Below, piece by piece: positions 41,908 to 50,294 of a stretch of DNA of 64,000 nt (positions are counted from its first letter, which is position 1; each line of letters begins with the position of its first letter). Below the pieces are notes generated by a model, which was not told the origin of the DNA, made no database searches, and saw only the letters and a program-made list of their open reading frames with translations. The position numbers and the translations under genes are program-made. Where the stretch lies: assembly GCA_963706315.1 (NCBI GenBank), contig CAVPMA010000019.1, forward strand, positions 186,001 through 250,000, in the 5' to 3' direction. The DNA comes from CALMEC01 sp963706315 (GTDB lineage Bacteria > Actinomycetota > Thermoleophilia > Miltoncostaeales > Miltoncostaeaceae).

Positions 41908-43162
41908 GCGCGCCCTCCGGGTCGCTTGGGATGCCGTGCAGGTGGTCGCAGGCGACCGAATCGACGAGCACGGACACCAGCTCTCCGGGCGCTCCTGCCT
42001 CCGCGGCCAGCACGAACCGCGTGTAGTCCGAGCCGTACCCGGTGAGCGTGCCGTCCGGAAACGGCTTTTCGATCAGCACGGCGTCCCGGCTTCCGAGCCG
42101 CTGCTGGCGGTGCTCGGCGCCGAGCCGGTCCGAGAGGTCGCGCAGCTCGCGGCTGCGTGCCGCCTTCGCGTCGGGCGCGACGAGGTCGCCGAGCGCCTCG
42201 GCGCGCGTCCCCGGGCGCGGCGAGTACGCGAATACGTGGATCTTCCCGAATGCCAGCTCGCGTGCGAGCTCCACGGTGCGGGCGAACGCCGCCTCCGTCT
42301 CGGTCGGGAATCCCACGATCACGTCGGTGGTGACGTTGAGATCGGCCAGGCCGTCGCGAGCCCACGCCACCGCCTGCCGGTAGCGCTCGACGGTGTAGGA
42401 GCGGCCCATGTCGGCCAGCACGGCCGGGTCGGCCGACTGCAGCGGGATATGCATGTGGCGGGCGACGGTCGGGGTGTCGGCCATGGCCTCGACGAGCCGC
42501 GGCGTCACGTCCCCCGGCTCGATCGAGGAGATGCGAAGCCGTGCGAGGCCGTCGAGCCGCCCGACCTCCCGTACGAGGTCGGCCAGATCCCCCTTGCCGG
42601 AGGGATCGCGCCACGTGCCGATGTTGATGCCGGTGAGCACCAGCTCCGGGTGCCCGTCCTCGAGCCGTCGCCGCGCGTCGCGCAGGATCGCCTTGCGCGT
42701 GCGGCTCTCGGCACCGCCGCGGGTGCTGGGGATGATGCAGAACGCGCAACGTTGGTCGCAGCCGTTCTGCACCTTCACGAAGGCGCGCGTACGTCCCGCT
42801 GGTCGTGCGTCGTCGTGGCAGGCCATCGGCGCCGCGGGGCCAAGGTAGGCGACGATCTCGACCGCCACCCGGTCGGCGGAACCGTTGACGACCGTGACGC
42901 CCTCCCCGGCGAACTGGTCGCGGTTCAGGTTCGCGGCGCACCCGGTGACGAATGTGCGCGCCGCCATGCGCGACGCGCGATTGACCTGCTGGCGGCTCTT
43001 GCGCTCGGCCTCCAGCGTGAGCGCGCAGGTGTTGACGACGTGCACCTCGGCCGCGTCGGGCTCGGCCTCGCTGTGACCGGCGTCGCGAAGCGCGTCGCGG
43101 ATCAGCATCGCATCGGCCTGGCTGACCTTGCACCCCAGGAAGCGCACGGAGAATGTGCTCAC
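41900..43162 (-). CDS. mtaB: tRNA (N6-threonylcarbamoyladenosine-37-C2) methylthiotransferase MtaB-like
   Basis: A 420-residue radical-SAM methylthiotransferase modifying adenosine 37 of ANN-decoding tRNAs. The N-terminal UPF0004 domain supplies cysteines in FLGCKVSQAD, VNTCALT and TGCAAN. The radical-SAM cluster is VQNGCDQRCAFCIIPSTRGG (CxxxCxxC), followed by LTGINIGTW and a short C-terminal TRAM-like end (YGSDYTRFVLAAEAGAPGEL). These features separate MtaB from MiaB and RimO. The GTG overlaps the rsmE stop. Confidence 0.91.
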   Translation of the reverse strand: MSTFSVRFLGCKVSQADAMLIRDALRDAGHSEAEPDAAEVHVVNTCALTLEAERKSRQQVNRASRMAARTFVTGCAANLNRDQFAGEGVTVVNGSADRVAVEIVAYLGPAAPMACHDDARPAGRTRAFVKVQNGCDQRCAFCIIPSTRGGAESRTRKAILRDARRRLEDGHPELVLTGINIGTWRDPSGKGDLADLVREVGRLDGLARLRISSIEPGDVTPRLVEAMADTPTVARHMHIPLQSADPAVLADMGRSYTVERYRQAVAWARDGLADLNVTTDVIVGFPTETEAAFARTVELARELAFGKIHVFAYSPRPGTRAEALGDLVAPDAKAARSRELRDLSDRLGAEHRQQRLGSRDAVLIEKPFPDGTLTGYGSDYTRFVLAAEAGAPGELVSVLVDSVACDHLHGIPSDPEGARG

Positions 43163-43905
43163 GACGCGGCCCCGAGCAGGCCCAGAGCGTCCGCCGCGAC
43201 GGCAATCGCGGCCACCGCGGCGGTCTCGGCCCGGAGGGTCGCGTTGCCAAGTCGACAGACCGGCACTCCCCGCGTGGCCGCGTGCGCCACTTCGGTGTCG
43301 GAGAACCCGGCGTCGGGCCCCACGACGATGCCCACCCGCGCCTGGGGCCGGGCGCGCACGGCCTCGCCGAGACCGGCGCTCCCGCGGCTGTCGACGAGGA
43401 ATGTCCGCTGCGGATCGAGGTCGTCCACCATCGCGGAAAACGGTACCAACCCGCTCACGTGCGTCCCCGACCCTCGCCCGCATTGCCGCGCGGCGGCCTC
43501 GGCGAGCCGGTCCAGGCGCTCCACCCTGCGGTCGAAGGCCTCCTGGCCGCCACGACGGCGTCCGCGTTCCGAGGTGAAGACCACGATCCGGTCGACGCCG
43601 AGCTCCGTGCACTTCTCGACAACCAGGTCCAGACGGCCCCACTCGAGGAGGCCGACGTGGAGATCCAGCGGGAGGGACGGCGGGCCGGGTCGCGGCTTCT
43701 GCGCCACCCTGACCAGGGCCGGGGGCCCGAGCTCGTCGACCACGGCCGGCCAGATCCGCCCTGCGTCGTCGATGACCTCGACGGGGTCGCCCCGCCCGCG
43801 TCGCACGACCCGCACGAGATGATGGGTGTCGGCGGCGCTCAGCTCGACCGCGCCACCGGCCACGACGGTTCCGCCGGCCACGTACCGGAACGTGTGACTC
43901 GTCAC
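43159..43905 (-). CDS. rsmE: 16S rRNA (uracil-1498-N3) methyltransferase
   Basis: A 248-residue SPOUT-fold methyltransferase. A PUA-like N-terminus (DTHHLVRVVRRGRGDPVEVI) precedes the knot, whose SAM-binding motifs are VGPDAGFSDTEV and RLGNATLRAETA. Most RsmE proteins have GPEGGFS and LG-x-RILR-x-ETA, so both loops are slightly divergent here. The middle carries LVVEKCTELGVDRIV and the surface helix RLAEAAARQCGR. It lies between prmA and mtaB with four-base overlaps. Confidence 0.9.
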   Translation of the reverse strand: MTSHTFRYVAGGTVVAGGAVELSAADTHHLVRVVRRGRGDPVEVIDDAGRIWPAVVDELGPPALVRVAQKPRPGPPSLPLDLHVGLLEWGRLDLVVEKCTELGVDRIVVFTSERGRRRGGQEAFDRRVERLDRLAEAAARQCGRGSGTHVSGLVPFSAMVDDLDPQRTFLVDSRGSAGLGEAVRARPQARVGIVVGPDAGFSDTEVAHAATRGVPVCRLGNATLRAETAAVAAIAVAADALGLLGAAS

Positions 43906-44744
43906 GGCCGGCTCACGAGGAGCGCCGTCCAATGGTCGTCGTCGATGCGACGGGTCACGGTGAAGCCGGCGGCCTCCCAGGCGCCGATCACGCCGGCGGC
44001 CTCGACCGGCCGAAACCCCGACAGCACCGCCCGTCGAGGCATCGGCTGCCCCAGGGTCGCGGCCAGACCGGTGACGTGCGTCGCCGTGACGTTCGCGACG
44101 ACGGTGTCGACGCGCGGCATGGGGTCGCACTCGGCGATCCGCTCGAAGACGCGGAGATCGACGCCGTTCGCGCGGGCGTTGCGCACGGTCGCGGCGACGG
44201 CGAGTGGATCGTTGTCGATCGCCCATACGGGGTCGTGCCCGAGCTTGCTCGCAGCGATCGCCAGGACGCCGGATCCGCAACCGACGTCGAGCAGGCTGCC
44301 CGGCTCGATGTCGATCAGCAGGGCGAGGCATCCGCGCGTCGTCGCGTGCTGACCGGTCCCGAACGCCATGCCCGGATCGATCACGATGTCGACGAGGCCT
44401 TCCCGGGGCTCGGTCCACGGTGGGCGCACGCGGATGCGCCCACCCACCTCGACGGGCTGATGATGGCGCCGAAGTCCGTCGCGCCACTCACCGCCCTCGG
44501 GCACGCTCGTGACACGGGCGGGCACGCCGCGACGCCCGAGATCGTCGGCCAGGCGAAGCGCCGCCGCCGGATCGGCGGCGGGTACCCAGACGTCGACGGC
44601 GACCTCCTCGCCGACGGTGTCGTGCTCGCGCCACCCGTGCGGCGCCAGCTCCCACAGCTCACCCCGGAGCACGTCCACCGCGTCCACCGCGACCGAGACG
44701 GTCAGGCGCTGGAGATCAGCGGCGTGGTCTTCGGAGGCGACCAC
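43902..44744 (-). CDS. prmA: Ribosomal protein L11 methyltransferase
   Basis: A 280-residue class I SAM methyltransferase trimethylating L11. The N-terminal substrate domain (VDVLRGELWELAPHGWREHD) is weakly conserved. The catalytic domain has DPGMAFGTGQHATTRGCLAL, SLLDVGCGSGVLAIAASKLG, AIDNDPLAVAATVRN and VVANVTATHV. The GTG start lies inside the end of dnaJ (29-base overlap). A longer frame exists but only repeats dnaJ DNA in the wrong phase. Confidence 0.88.
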   Translation of the reverse strand: MVASEDHAADLQRLTVSVAVDAVDVLRGELWELAPHGWREHDTVGEEVAVDVWVPAADPAAALRLADDLGRRGVPARVTSVPEGGEWRDGLRRHHQPVEVGGRIRVRPPWTEPREGLVDIVIDPGMAFGTGQHATTRGCLALLIDIEPGSLLDVGCGSGVLAIAASKLGHDPVWAIDNDPLAVAATVRNARANGVDLRVFERIAECDPMPRVDTVVANVTATHVTGLAATLGQPMPRRAVLSGFRPVEAAGVIGAWEAAGFTVTRRIDDDHWTALLVSRP

Positions 44745-45831
44745 GACGTCGCTTCTCGCCTTCCGTCTCGCTGTGCTCGGCAAGCTGATCGAGGAGCTCG
44801 CGGCCCTCGGCGCTGGTGACCTTGGGAACGGTGACCTCGACGATGACACGCTGGTCGCCGCGCCCGTGGCCTTGGATGACCGGGAACCCCTTGCCGCGCA
44901 TCACCTCTTCGGCGTACGGCTGGGTCCCGGGCGGAAAGGTGATCTCGGTGTCGCCGTTGACGGTCGGGACGGTGACCGTGACCCCGGTCATCGCCTTGGC
45001 GACCGGGATGGTCACCTTGGTGAGGATGTCGAGGCCGTCCCGCTCGAAGCGCGGGTCGTCGGCCACCGCGACCTCGATGTACAGGTCGCCGGCAGGGGCG
45101 CCCGGGTCGCCGGAGTGCGCCTTGCCGGGCATCCGGATCCGCTGGCCGTCCGCGATGCCCGCGGGAATCTCGACCGAGACCTTGGATCGCTGACGCGTGC
45201 GCCGGGCGCCACGGCATTCGGGGCACCGCTCCTTGGGGTGCTGCCCCTCGCCGTTGCACTCCGAGCAGATGCTCGCGCGAACGAACTGCCCGAACGGTCC
45301 GCGGGCGACCTGGCGGATCTCCCCCTCGCCGTTGCACCGGCTGCAGCGCTCGAGCGTCGTGTCGGGGGCGCCGCCGGAGCCCTCGCAGGTCAGGCAGTCG
45401 CGGATGAGCGTGACGTCGACGTCCTTGGTGACCCCGAGCGCGGACTCGACGAAGGTGATCTGGGCGGCGACGAGATGGTCGTCGCCCGCCTGGCGCCGCG
45501 GCCCGCCGGTGCGCCCTCCGAACATGCCGGTTCCACCGAAGAAGGCGTCGAAGATGTCCTGGAAGGAGCCGAAGTCCCCGACGTCCGGACCGGTGGCGCC
45601 GCGCAGGCCGGCGTGGCCGTGGCGGTCGTAGATCTGGCGCGTCTCCGGCTCGCTCAGCACCTTGTAGGCCTCGGCGACCTCCTTGAAGCGCTCCTCCGCG
45701 GTCGGATCTTCGGGGTTGACGTCGGGGTGGAGCTCACGCGCCAGCCGGCGGAACGCCTTCTTGATCGTCTCATCGTCGGCGTCGCGGGGCACGCCGAGGA
45801 TCTCGTAGTAGTCGCGGCTGGTGGTCGACAT
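44716..45831 (-). CDS. dnaJ: Chaperone DnaJ
   Basis: A 371-residue Hsp40 co-chaperone stimulating DnaK. The J-domain (DYYEILGVPRDADDETIKKA) includes the HPD loop (ELHPDVN). A Gly/Phe-rich linker (DAFFGGTGMFGGRTGG) follows. The zinc domain has four C-x-x-C units: CLTCEGSG, CSRCNGEG, CSECNGEG and CPECRGAR. C-terminal substrate domains complete a full-length type I DnaJ. No CIRCE element was seen upstream although hrcA is 8 kb away on the same strand. A sulfur locus now lies between them. Confidence 0.95.
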   Translation of the reverse strand: MSTTSRDYYEILGVPRDADDETIKKAFRRLARELHPDVNPEDPTAEERFKEVAEAYKVLSEPETRQIYDRHGHAGLRGATGPDVGDFGSFQDIFDAFFGGTGMFGGRTGGPRRQAGDDHLVAAQITFVESALGVTKDVDVTLIRDCLTCEGSGGAPDTTLERCSRCNGEGEIRQVARGPFGQFVRASICSECNGEGQHPKERCPECRGARRTRQRSKVSVEIPAGIADGQRIRMPGKAHSGDPGAPAGDLYIEVAVADDPRFERDGLDILTKVTIPVAKAMTGVTVTVPTVNGDTEITFPPGTQPYAEEVMRGKGFPVIQGHGRGDQRVIVEVTVPKVTSAEGRELLDQLAEHSETEGEKRRRGRLRRPRR

Positions 45832-45923
45832 GGGCCGAAAGAGGTTAGCAACGCCGCTTCCCGCCCCGTCCCGGCCGCGAGCGGATGGTCGTGCGTGCGT
45901 CGACAGCCGTCGGGAGGCGCGCC

Positions 45924-46159
45924 ATGAGCTGGTCGAAGGAGCAGGTTCTCGCATTCGCCGCGGAGGAGGTGCGGATCGGACGACTCGCGACCGTCTCCGC
46001 CGGCGGCGATCCCCACGTCGAACCGATCTGGTACGCGTCGACGGGGATCGACTCCTCGTCCACACGATGGCCGAGAGCCGCACGGCACGGAACGTCGCCG
46101 GCGGCCCCGGCGAGCACGTAACCTCGTGCTGCATGTCAATTCCCTATGAATTCACTTGA
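45924..46159 (+). pseudogene. Truncated, frameshifted pyridoxamine-phosphate-oxidase-like gene
   Basis: The frame from ATG 45924 gives MSWSKEQVLAFAAEEVRIGR then LATVSAGGDPHVEPIWYA, a PNPOx-like flavin-binding start. Near 46035 the similarity moves to another frame (VDGDRLLVHTMAESRTARNV, then AGGPGEHVTS) and then stops about 80 residues into a fold that normally needs about 130-150. The break coincides with the promoter of the sulfur locus, so the gene was probably cut by the insertion there. Divergent from dnaJ. Confidence 0.65.
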
Positions 46160-46184
46160 CAAAGTGGCCTTTGTCTGGTGCAAT
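46144..46184 (+). promoter_or_regulatory. Promoter with embedded operator for the cysteine-dioxygenase operon
   Basis: TTGACA (46156-46161) and TGCAAT (46179-46184) are spaced by 17 bases. An inverted repeat, GACAAAG-N4-CTTTGTC (46158-46175), overlaps the -35 and spacer, a typical repressor position. Upstream, CTAT-N7-CTTGACAA (46144-46162) is repeated at the sulfate-transporter promoter. The Rrf2 protein encoded in the same locus is the obvious candidate to bind. Confidence 0.65.
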
Positions 46185-46195
46185 CCCTTCCAGTG

Positions 46196-46363
46196 ATGAC
46201 GGTGATTCAGAAATCTGATCCTCGAGTCCCCGGCAACTCGCCCGCGTCGGGGCTCCTCGAGCCTGTCACGGGCCGACCGCGTCTGCGGGGGCGGATGCTG
46301 GCGCGTCGCAGCATGGGGTGTCCGGGCTGTCTGCCCACCCCGGCCCAGGCCGTCTCGGCCTGA
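46196..46363 (+). CDS. Putative cysteine-containing leader peptide
   Basis: A 55-codon ORF starting about 5 bases after the predicted transcription start. It begins MTVIQKSDPRVPGNS and ends RRSMGCPGCLPTPAQAVSA. The two cysteines are close together (CPGC) and both use TGT, a rarer Cys codon in this GC-rich DNA. A hairpin covers the last codons and stop. The position, Cys codons and following structure resemble amino-acid attenuators and the small Cys ORFs upstream of sulfur genes in Actinomycetota. It could instead be a small protein with a CxxC site. Translation is likely; the regulatory role is inferred. Confidence 0.5.
   Translation: MTVIQKSDPRVPGNSPASGLLEPVTGRPRLRGRMLARRSMGCPGCLPTPAQAVSA
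46346..46362 (+). promoter_or_regulatory. Hairpin at the end of the leader peptide (possible attenuator)
   Basis: CAGGCCG-TCT-CGGCCTG is a perfect 7-base stem, extendable to about 11 with one mismatch (GGCCCAGGCCG with CGGCCTGAGCC). It lies 16 bases after the second TGT codon. A self-complementary CGGGGTACCCCG follows. Ribosome position on the Cys codons could decide which structure forms. Confidence 0.4.
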
Positions 46364-46452
46364 GCCCGGGGTACCCCGCGCCGGGTCCCACGCCCCCCTT
46401 CGCCGGGGTCCGGCGCGTCGAGAACGCGACCTGGGGGCCCGGAGGCCGACCG

Positions 46453-47427
46453 ATGGCAGCGACCGGCAGCACCGCAGAGCACGATCGAGACCCGCAGTTC
46501 GACCGCGGCGCTCGACGTCCACCAGCACCTGTGGCCGCAGGAGCTCCTGTCGGCGCTTGCCGGCAGACGGAACCTGCCGCGCGTTCGCCGCGGCGCCGAC
46601 GGCTGGGTGATCCAGCTCGCGGGAGAGCCGGACGCGCCCGTCGACTTCACCGACCACGATCCGGAACGGCGCGCCCTGCTCGCCCGGGCCGAGGGATTCG
46701 ACGTCGTCGTCATCGCTCCCATCGGCGCCGATCGGGATCGAGGCGCTGCCGCCGGGCGAGGCCGCACCGCTCCTGCGGGCGTACCACGACGGCGTGCGCG
46801 CGCTCCCCAGCCCGTTCCGCGGCTGGGCGACGGCATCGCTTCAGGCGCCCGACGCCGACGAGCTCGGCGACCATCTCGACGAGGGGTTCGTCGGACTCTG
46901 CGTGCCGGCCGCGGCCCTCGCCGACCGACGCGGCCTCGAGCGCCTCGTCGGGGCTCTGGAGACGCTCGAGCGCCACGACGCGCCGCTGTTCGTGCATCCG
47001 GGCCCGGCACCGTGGCACCCGGCGGGCATCGTCGACCGGCAGCTCGCCGTCGTGGTGGTCGCCGCTCACCGCGTACGCGACGCAGATGCATGCGGCGTGG
47101 CACCTGTGGCTGGCCCTGGGTCGCCATGCGCATCCTGACCTGCGCGTGTGCTTCGCGCTGCTCGCGGGACTCGCGCCGCTCCATGCCGAGCGGAGGGTCG
47201 CGCGCGGCGGTCCTGAGGACACGCCGAACGAGACGCTCTTCTACGACACCTCGTCGTACGGGTCGCGGGCAATCGCCCAGGTGGCGCAGGTGGTCGGACC
47301 CGGCGCGCTGGTCCACGGATCGGACCGGCCGGTCGTCGACCCGCCGAACGCCGTCGTCGACCCGGACGCAACCGTAACCACGCGGGGGAATCCCGCCCGA
47401 CTTCTTGGATGGACGGAGGCCTCATGA
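46453..47427 (+). pseudogene. Frameshifted amidohydrolase (metal-dependent TIM-barrel)
   Basis: Pieces in three frames make one amidohydrolase-2-like protein. After an ATG with GGAGG upstream, frame 2 gives LDVHQHLWPQELLSALAGRR and ADGWVIQLAGEPDAPVDFTD. Frame 3 gives ALPPGEAAPLLRAYHDGVRA up to FVHPGPAPWHP. Frame 1 gives MHAAWHLWLALGRHAHPDLR, HAERRVARGG, YDTSSYGSRAI and VHGSDRPV. Metal-site residues H-x-H, His and SD are all recognisable. Indels are needed near 46483, 46728 and 47075. Intact relatives occur next to cysteine dioxygenase genes in Actinomycetota (from memory). The next ATG overlaps its stop. Confidence 0.7.
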
Positions 47428-47966
47428 GCAGCGCAATCGAGATCGCGACACCCGGAATCGTGCCCACCGAGGAACTCGAGCGGATGGTCGAGTCGGTCAT
47501 CGACCGGCCGTCGGAATGGGAGCCCCTGGTCGAGACCGCCGGCGACGAGCGCGTCTGCCGGATCCTCGCGCGCGACGCGCGGCTCGAGATCTGGGTGATC
47601 TCGTGGGGCGTCGGCCACGACACCGGCTTTCACGATCACGGCGGATCGTCGGCCGCGATCGGGGTCGCACGGGGTCGCCTGGTCGAGGAACGCCTGCGGA
47701 TCGGAGCGCTGCCGATGGTTCGACGGCTGCAGCCGGGCCGCCCGGCGGTGGGCGTTCCCGCGACGCATGTTCACCGGGTGAGGCACGGCGGGGGACCTCC
47801 CGCCGTCTCGGTTCACGCCTACTCCCCGCCGCTGCACGAGATGGGCGCGTACGAGGTCGGGCCCGGCGGGATCCTGGAGCGGGTCACCGTCGGGCCGGAC
47901 ACGACCCTCGCCGCCCGGGCCAGCGTCCGCACCCACGAGACCGCGGCGCCGGTGGCAGTGCCATGA
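47424..47966 (+). CDS. Cysteine dioxygenase (cupin)
   Basis: A 180-residue cupin of the type I cysteine dioxygenase family, which oxidises cysteine to cysteine sulfinate. Iron ligands are in GHDTGFHDHGGSSAAIGV (two His) and ATHVHRVRHGG (third His). The conserved C-terminal SVHAYSPPL is present. Intact, although genes on both sides in the same operon are frameshifted. It starts in the stop of the amidohydrolase (ATGA), and its own stop overlaps the next ATG. With the sulfate importer nearby it suggests control of cellular cysteine and sulfite. Confidence 0.87.
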   Translation: MSSAIEIATPGIVPTEELERMVESVIDRPSEWEPLVETAGDERVCRILARDARLEIWVISWGVGHDTGFHDHGGSSAAIGVARGRLVEERLRIGALPMVRRLQPGRPAVGVPATHVHRVRHGGGPPAVSVHAYSPPLHEMGAYEVGPGGILERVTVGPDTTLAARASVRTHETAAPVAVP

Positions 47967-48791
47967 CGACCACGGCCGCCACCCTCTCCGTGCGCACCCC
48001 GGCGGCTCCCGGGATGCCGCTTCCAAGCCCGATTCCGCCCGGCCGCGCCCGCAGCCGCCCGGCGTCGGACCCTCGCCGGCCCGTCGGCGCTGCGCATCGG
48101 GCGCCACGGCGGGCGGCACGGTCTCATCCTTCAGGGGTCACCCCGATCATCGGCGTGGGCGCCGGCGGCCACGCCCGTTGCGTGATCGACGCGCTGCGGT
48201 CGGTGTTCGGCTCGTACCGCCCGATCGAGCTGTTCGACGACGACGCGCGCCGCCACGGATCGGTGGTGCTCGGGCTGCCGGTGATCGGCCCGTTCACCCC
48301 GCTTCGCATGACCGCCGCCGTCGCGGCCGGGCACGCGGCGTTCGTCGGAGTCGGCAGCGTCAGGCGACACCGGGCCGCGGCGAGCACTCTACGACCACCT
48401 GGTCGGCGCGGCGACTCGACCTCCCGTCCATCGTGCACCGGTCGGCGATCGTGTCGCCGTCGGCGACCGTCGAGCGATCGGCGCAGATCCTGGCGGGCGC
48501 CGTCGTGAACGCCCAGGCCCAGATCGCGGCGAATGCCCTCGTCAACGCCGGCGTGGTCATCGGCCACGACGTCGTCGTGGGTCGCCACGCGCACGTCGCA
48601 TCCGGAGCGGTCATCGGCGGCGGCGCGACGATCGGCGACGGTGCCCACGTCGGCTCGGGCGCGACGATCCTCGAGGGACGGACGGTCGGCAGCGGGCGCG
48701 CTCGTCGCGTCGGGCGCCGTGCGTCATCCGCGACGTGCCGGACGGCGCCAAGGTAGCCGGAGTCCCCGCGCGACCGATGCAGGCGACCTGA
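47963..48791 (+). pseudogene. Frameshifted NeuD-like sugar/amino-acid O-acyltransferase
   Basis: An N-terminal Rossmann-type part (IIGVGAGGHARCVIDALRSV, VVLGLPVIGP) and a left-handed beta-helix of hexapeptide repeats (SAIVSPSATVERSAQILAGA, VVIGHDVVVGRHAHVASGA) identify a NeuD/PglD-type acyltransferase. The expected C-terminus, ASGAVVIRDVPDGAKVAGVP, is recovered only by shifting frame. Breaks are near 48385, 48413, 48698 and 48721. The first 55 codons after the ATG are low-complexity and may hide another shift. A role in cysteine precursor acetylation is possible from context only. Confidence 0.65.
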
Positions 48792-48862
48792 CGGCTTCCA
48801 CGGGCGCCCCGACGAGGGGCCGATCGCGCTCGTTCCCCGAGCGCATCTGGCACGATCCGCCC

Positions 48863-49321
48863 GTGCGGATCTCAGCGAAAGCCGACTACGCGGTCCGCGC
48901 CGCGATCGAGCTCGCCGGCGCGGACGAGGGACGCCCGACCAAGGGCGACGTGATCGCCCAGGCGCAGGCGATCCCGGTCAAGTTCCTCGAGAACATCCTG
49001 GGCGACCTGCGCCACGCGGGGCTGGTGTCGAGCCGGCGCGGACACGACGGCGGATACTGGCTCGCCAAGCCCGCGTCCGAGATCACCGTCGCCGACGTCA
49101 TCCGGGCGGTCGAGGGCCCACTGGCCTCCGTGCGCGGCGGACGCCCGGAGGACACCGCCTACGACGGAGCGGCCCTTCCGCTGCAGCGCGTGTGGATCGC
49201 CGTGAGGACGGCCCTGCGCAGCGTGGTGGAGCAGGTCACCCTCGCCGACCTCGCGGCGGGCAAGCTCCCGGCACGCGTCTCGAAGCTGGCCGACGAGCCG
49301 GAGTCCTGGACCACGCGGTAG
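48863..49321 (+). CDS. Rrf2-family transcription regulator without Fe-S cysteines
   Basis: A 152-residue Rrf2 protein. The winged helix is clear: MRISAKADYAVRAAIELA, the recognition region AIPVKFLENILGDLRHAGLV and SRRGHDGGYWLAKPASEITV. The segment where IscR/NsrR/RsrR bind an Fe-S cluster (here VEGPLASVRGGRPEDTAYDG) has no cysteine at all. It therefore resembles CymR, the cluster-free cysteine-metabolism repressor. It is flanked by cysteine dioxygenase and sulfate transport genes. Likely target: the shared motif in front of both operons. Confidence 0.87.
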   Translation: MRISAKADYAVRAAIELAGADEGRPTKGDVIAQAQAIPVKFLENILGDLRHAGLVSSRRGHDGGYWLAKPASEITVADVIRAVEGPLASVRGGRPEDTAYDGAALPLQRVWIAVRTALRSVVEQVTLADLAAGKLPARVSKLADEPESWTTR

Positions 49322-49331
49322 CCCGGAGCGG

Positions 49332-50294
49332 TTAGATGCCCTCGGCGACGAAGAGGGCCGGTTCGGGTGGACGCACGTAGACGATCTGGCCGGCGGCCAG
49401 CTCGAGGCTCTCGGCCTCGTGGCGCGCGAGCTGCACCGTCACCGGGGCGCCGTCGCCCAACTCGAGCTCGACCCGAACCTCGAAGCCCAGGTGAACGACC
49501 CGGACGACCTGTGCTTCAACGGCTCCGTCGTCCGGTTCGAGCAGCACGGTGACGTCGTGCGGGCGGACCAGGCCGCCGTCGACGCGGGCGACCGGGCCGA
49601 GGAAGCCCATCACGAAGTCGCTCGCCGGCCGGTCGTACAGGTCCCGCGGGGCTCCGCGCTGCTCGATGCGGCCGGCGTTCAGCAGCACGATGGTGTCGGC
49701 GAGCTCCATCGCCTCCTCCTGGTCGTGCGTCACGAGCACGGTTGTGACGTGCACCTCGTCGTGCAGGCGCCGCAGCCAGGAGCGCAGCTCGGCACGGACG
49801 TTGCGGTCGAGGGCGCCGAACGGCTCGTCGAGCAGCAGCACCTTCGGCTCGACGGCCAGCGCTCGGGCCAGCGCCATCCGCTGGCGCTGGCCCCCGGAGA
49901 GCTGCGACGGGTAACGCTTCTGGAAGCCCGCGAGGCCCACCACGTCGAGCAACCGGTCGACCGTCGCCGTGATCTCGTCCTTGGGACGACGCCTGATGGT
50001 GAGCCCGAACGCGACGTTCTCGCGCACGGTCATGTGCTTGAACGCGGCGTAGTGCTGGAAGACGAACCCCACCCCGCGCTCCTGCGGCGCCACGCCCGTG
50101 ACGTCGCGACCGTCGAGCGCGACGGTTCCGGTGTCGGGCACCTCGAGCCCCGCGATCACCCGCAGCAGCGTCGACTTGCCCGATCCGGACGGGCCGAGAA
50201 GCGCGGTCAGGGAACCCGACTCCACCTCGAGGGTCACGTCGTCGAGCGCGGCGAAGTCGCCGTAGCGCTTGGAGATCGATTCGACGGTGATCAC
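49332..50294 (-). CDS. cysA: Sulfate ABC transporter ATP-binding protein
   Basis: A 320-residue ABC ATPase. Walker A is LGPSGSGKSTLLRVIAGLE, Q-loop VFQHYAAFKHMTV, signature LSGGQRQRMALARALAVEPK, Walker B VLLLDEPFGALD and H-loop VLVTHDQEEAM. A C-terminal TOBE-like domain follows (GPVARVDGGLVRPHDVTVLL). The VFQHYA-FKHMTV sequence and the linked permeases and sulfate-binding protein identify CysA. It converges on the Rrf2 gene with 10 bases between stops. Confidence 0.92.
   Translation of the reverse strand: MITVESISKRYGDFAALDDVTLEVESGSLTALLGPSGSGKSTLLRVIAGLEVPDTGTVALDGRDVTGVAPQERGVGFVFQHYAAFKHMTVRENVAFGLTIRRRPKDEITATVDRLLDVVGLAGFQKRYPSQLSGGQRQRMALARALAVEPKVLLLDEPFGALDRNVRAELRSWLRRLHDEVHVTTVLVTHDQEEAMELADTIVLLNAGRIEQRGAPRDLYDRPASDFVMGFLGPVARVDGGLVRPHDVTVLLEPDDGAVEAQVVRVVHLGFEVRVELELGDGAPVTVQLARHEAESLELAAGQIVYVRPPEPALFVAEGI

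Noticed and set aside
45832..45870. CIRCE element upstream of dnaJ
   Set aside because: A TTAGCA-like string occurs, but there is no paired GAGTGCTAA half-site.
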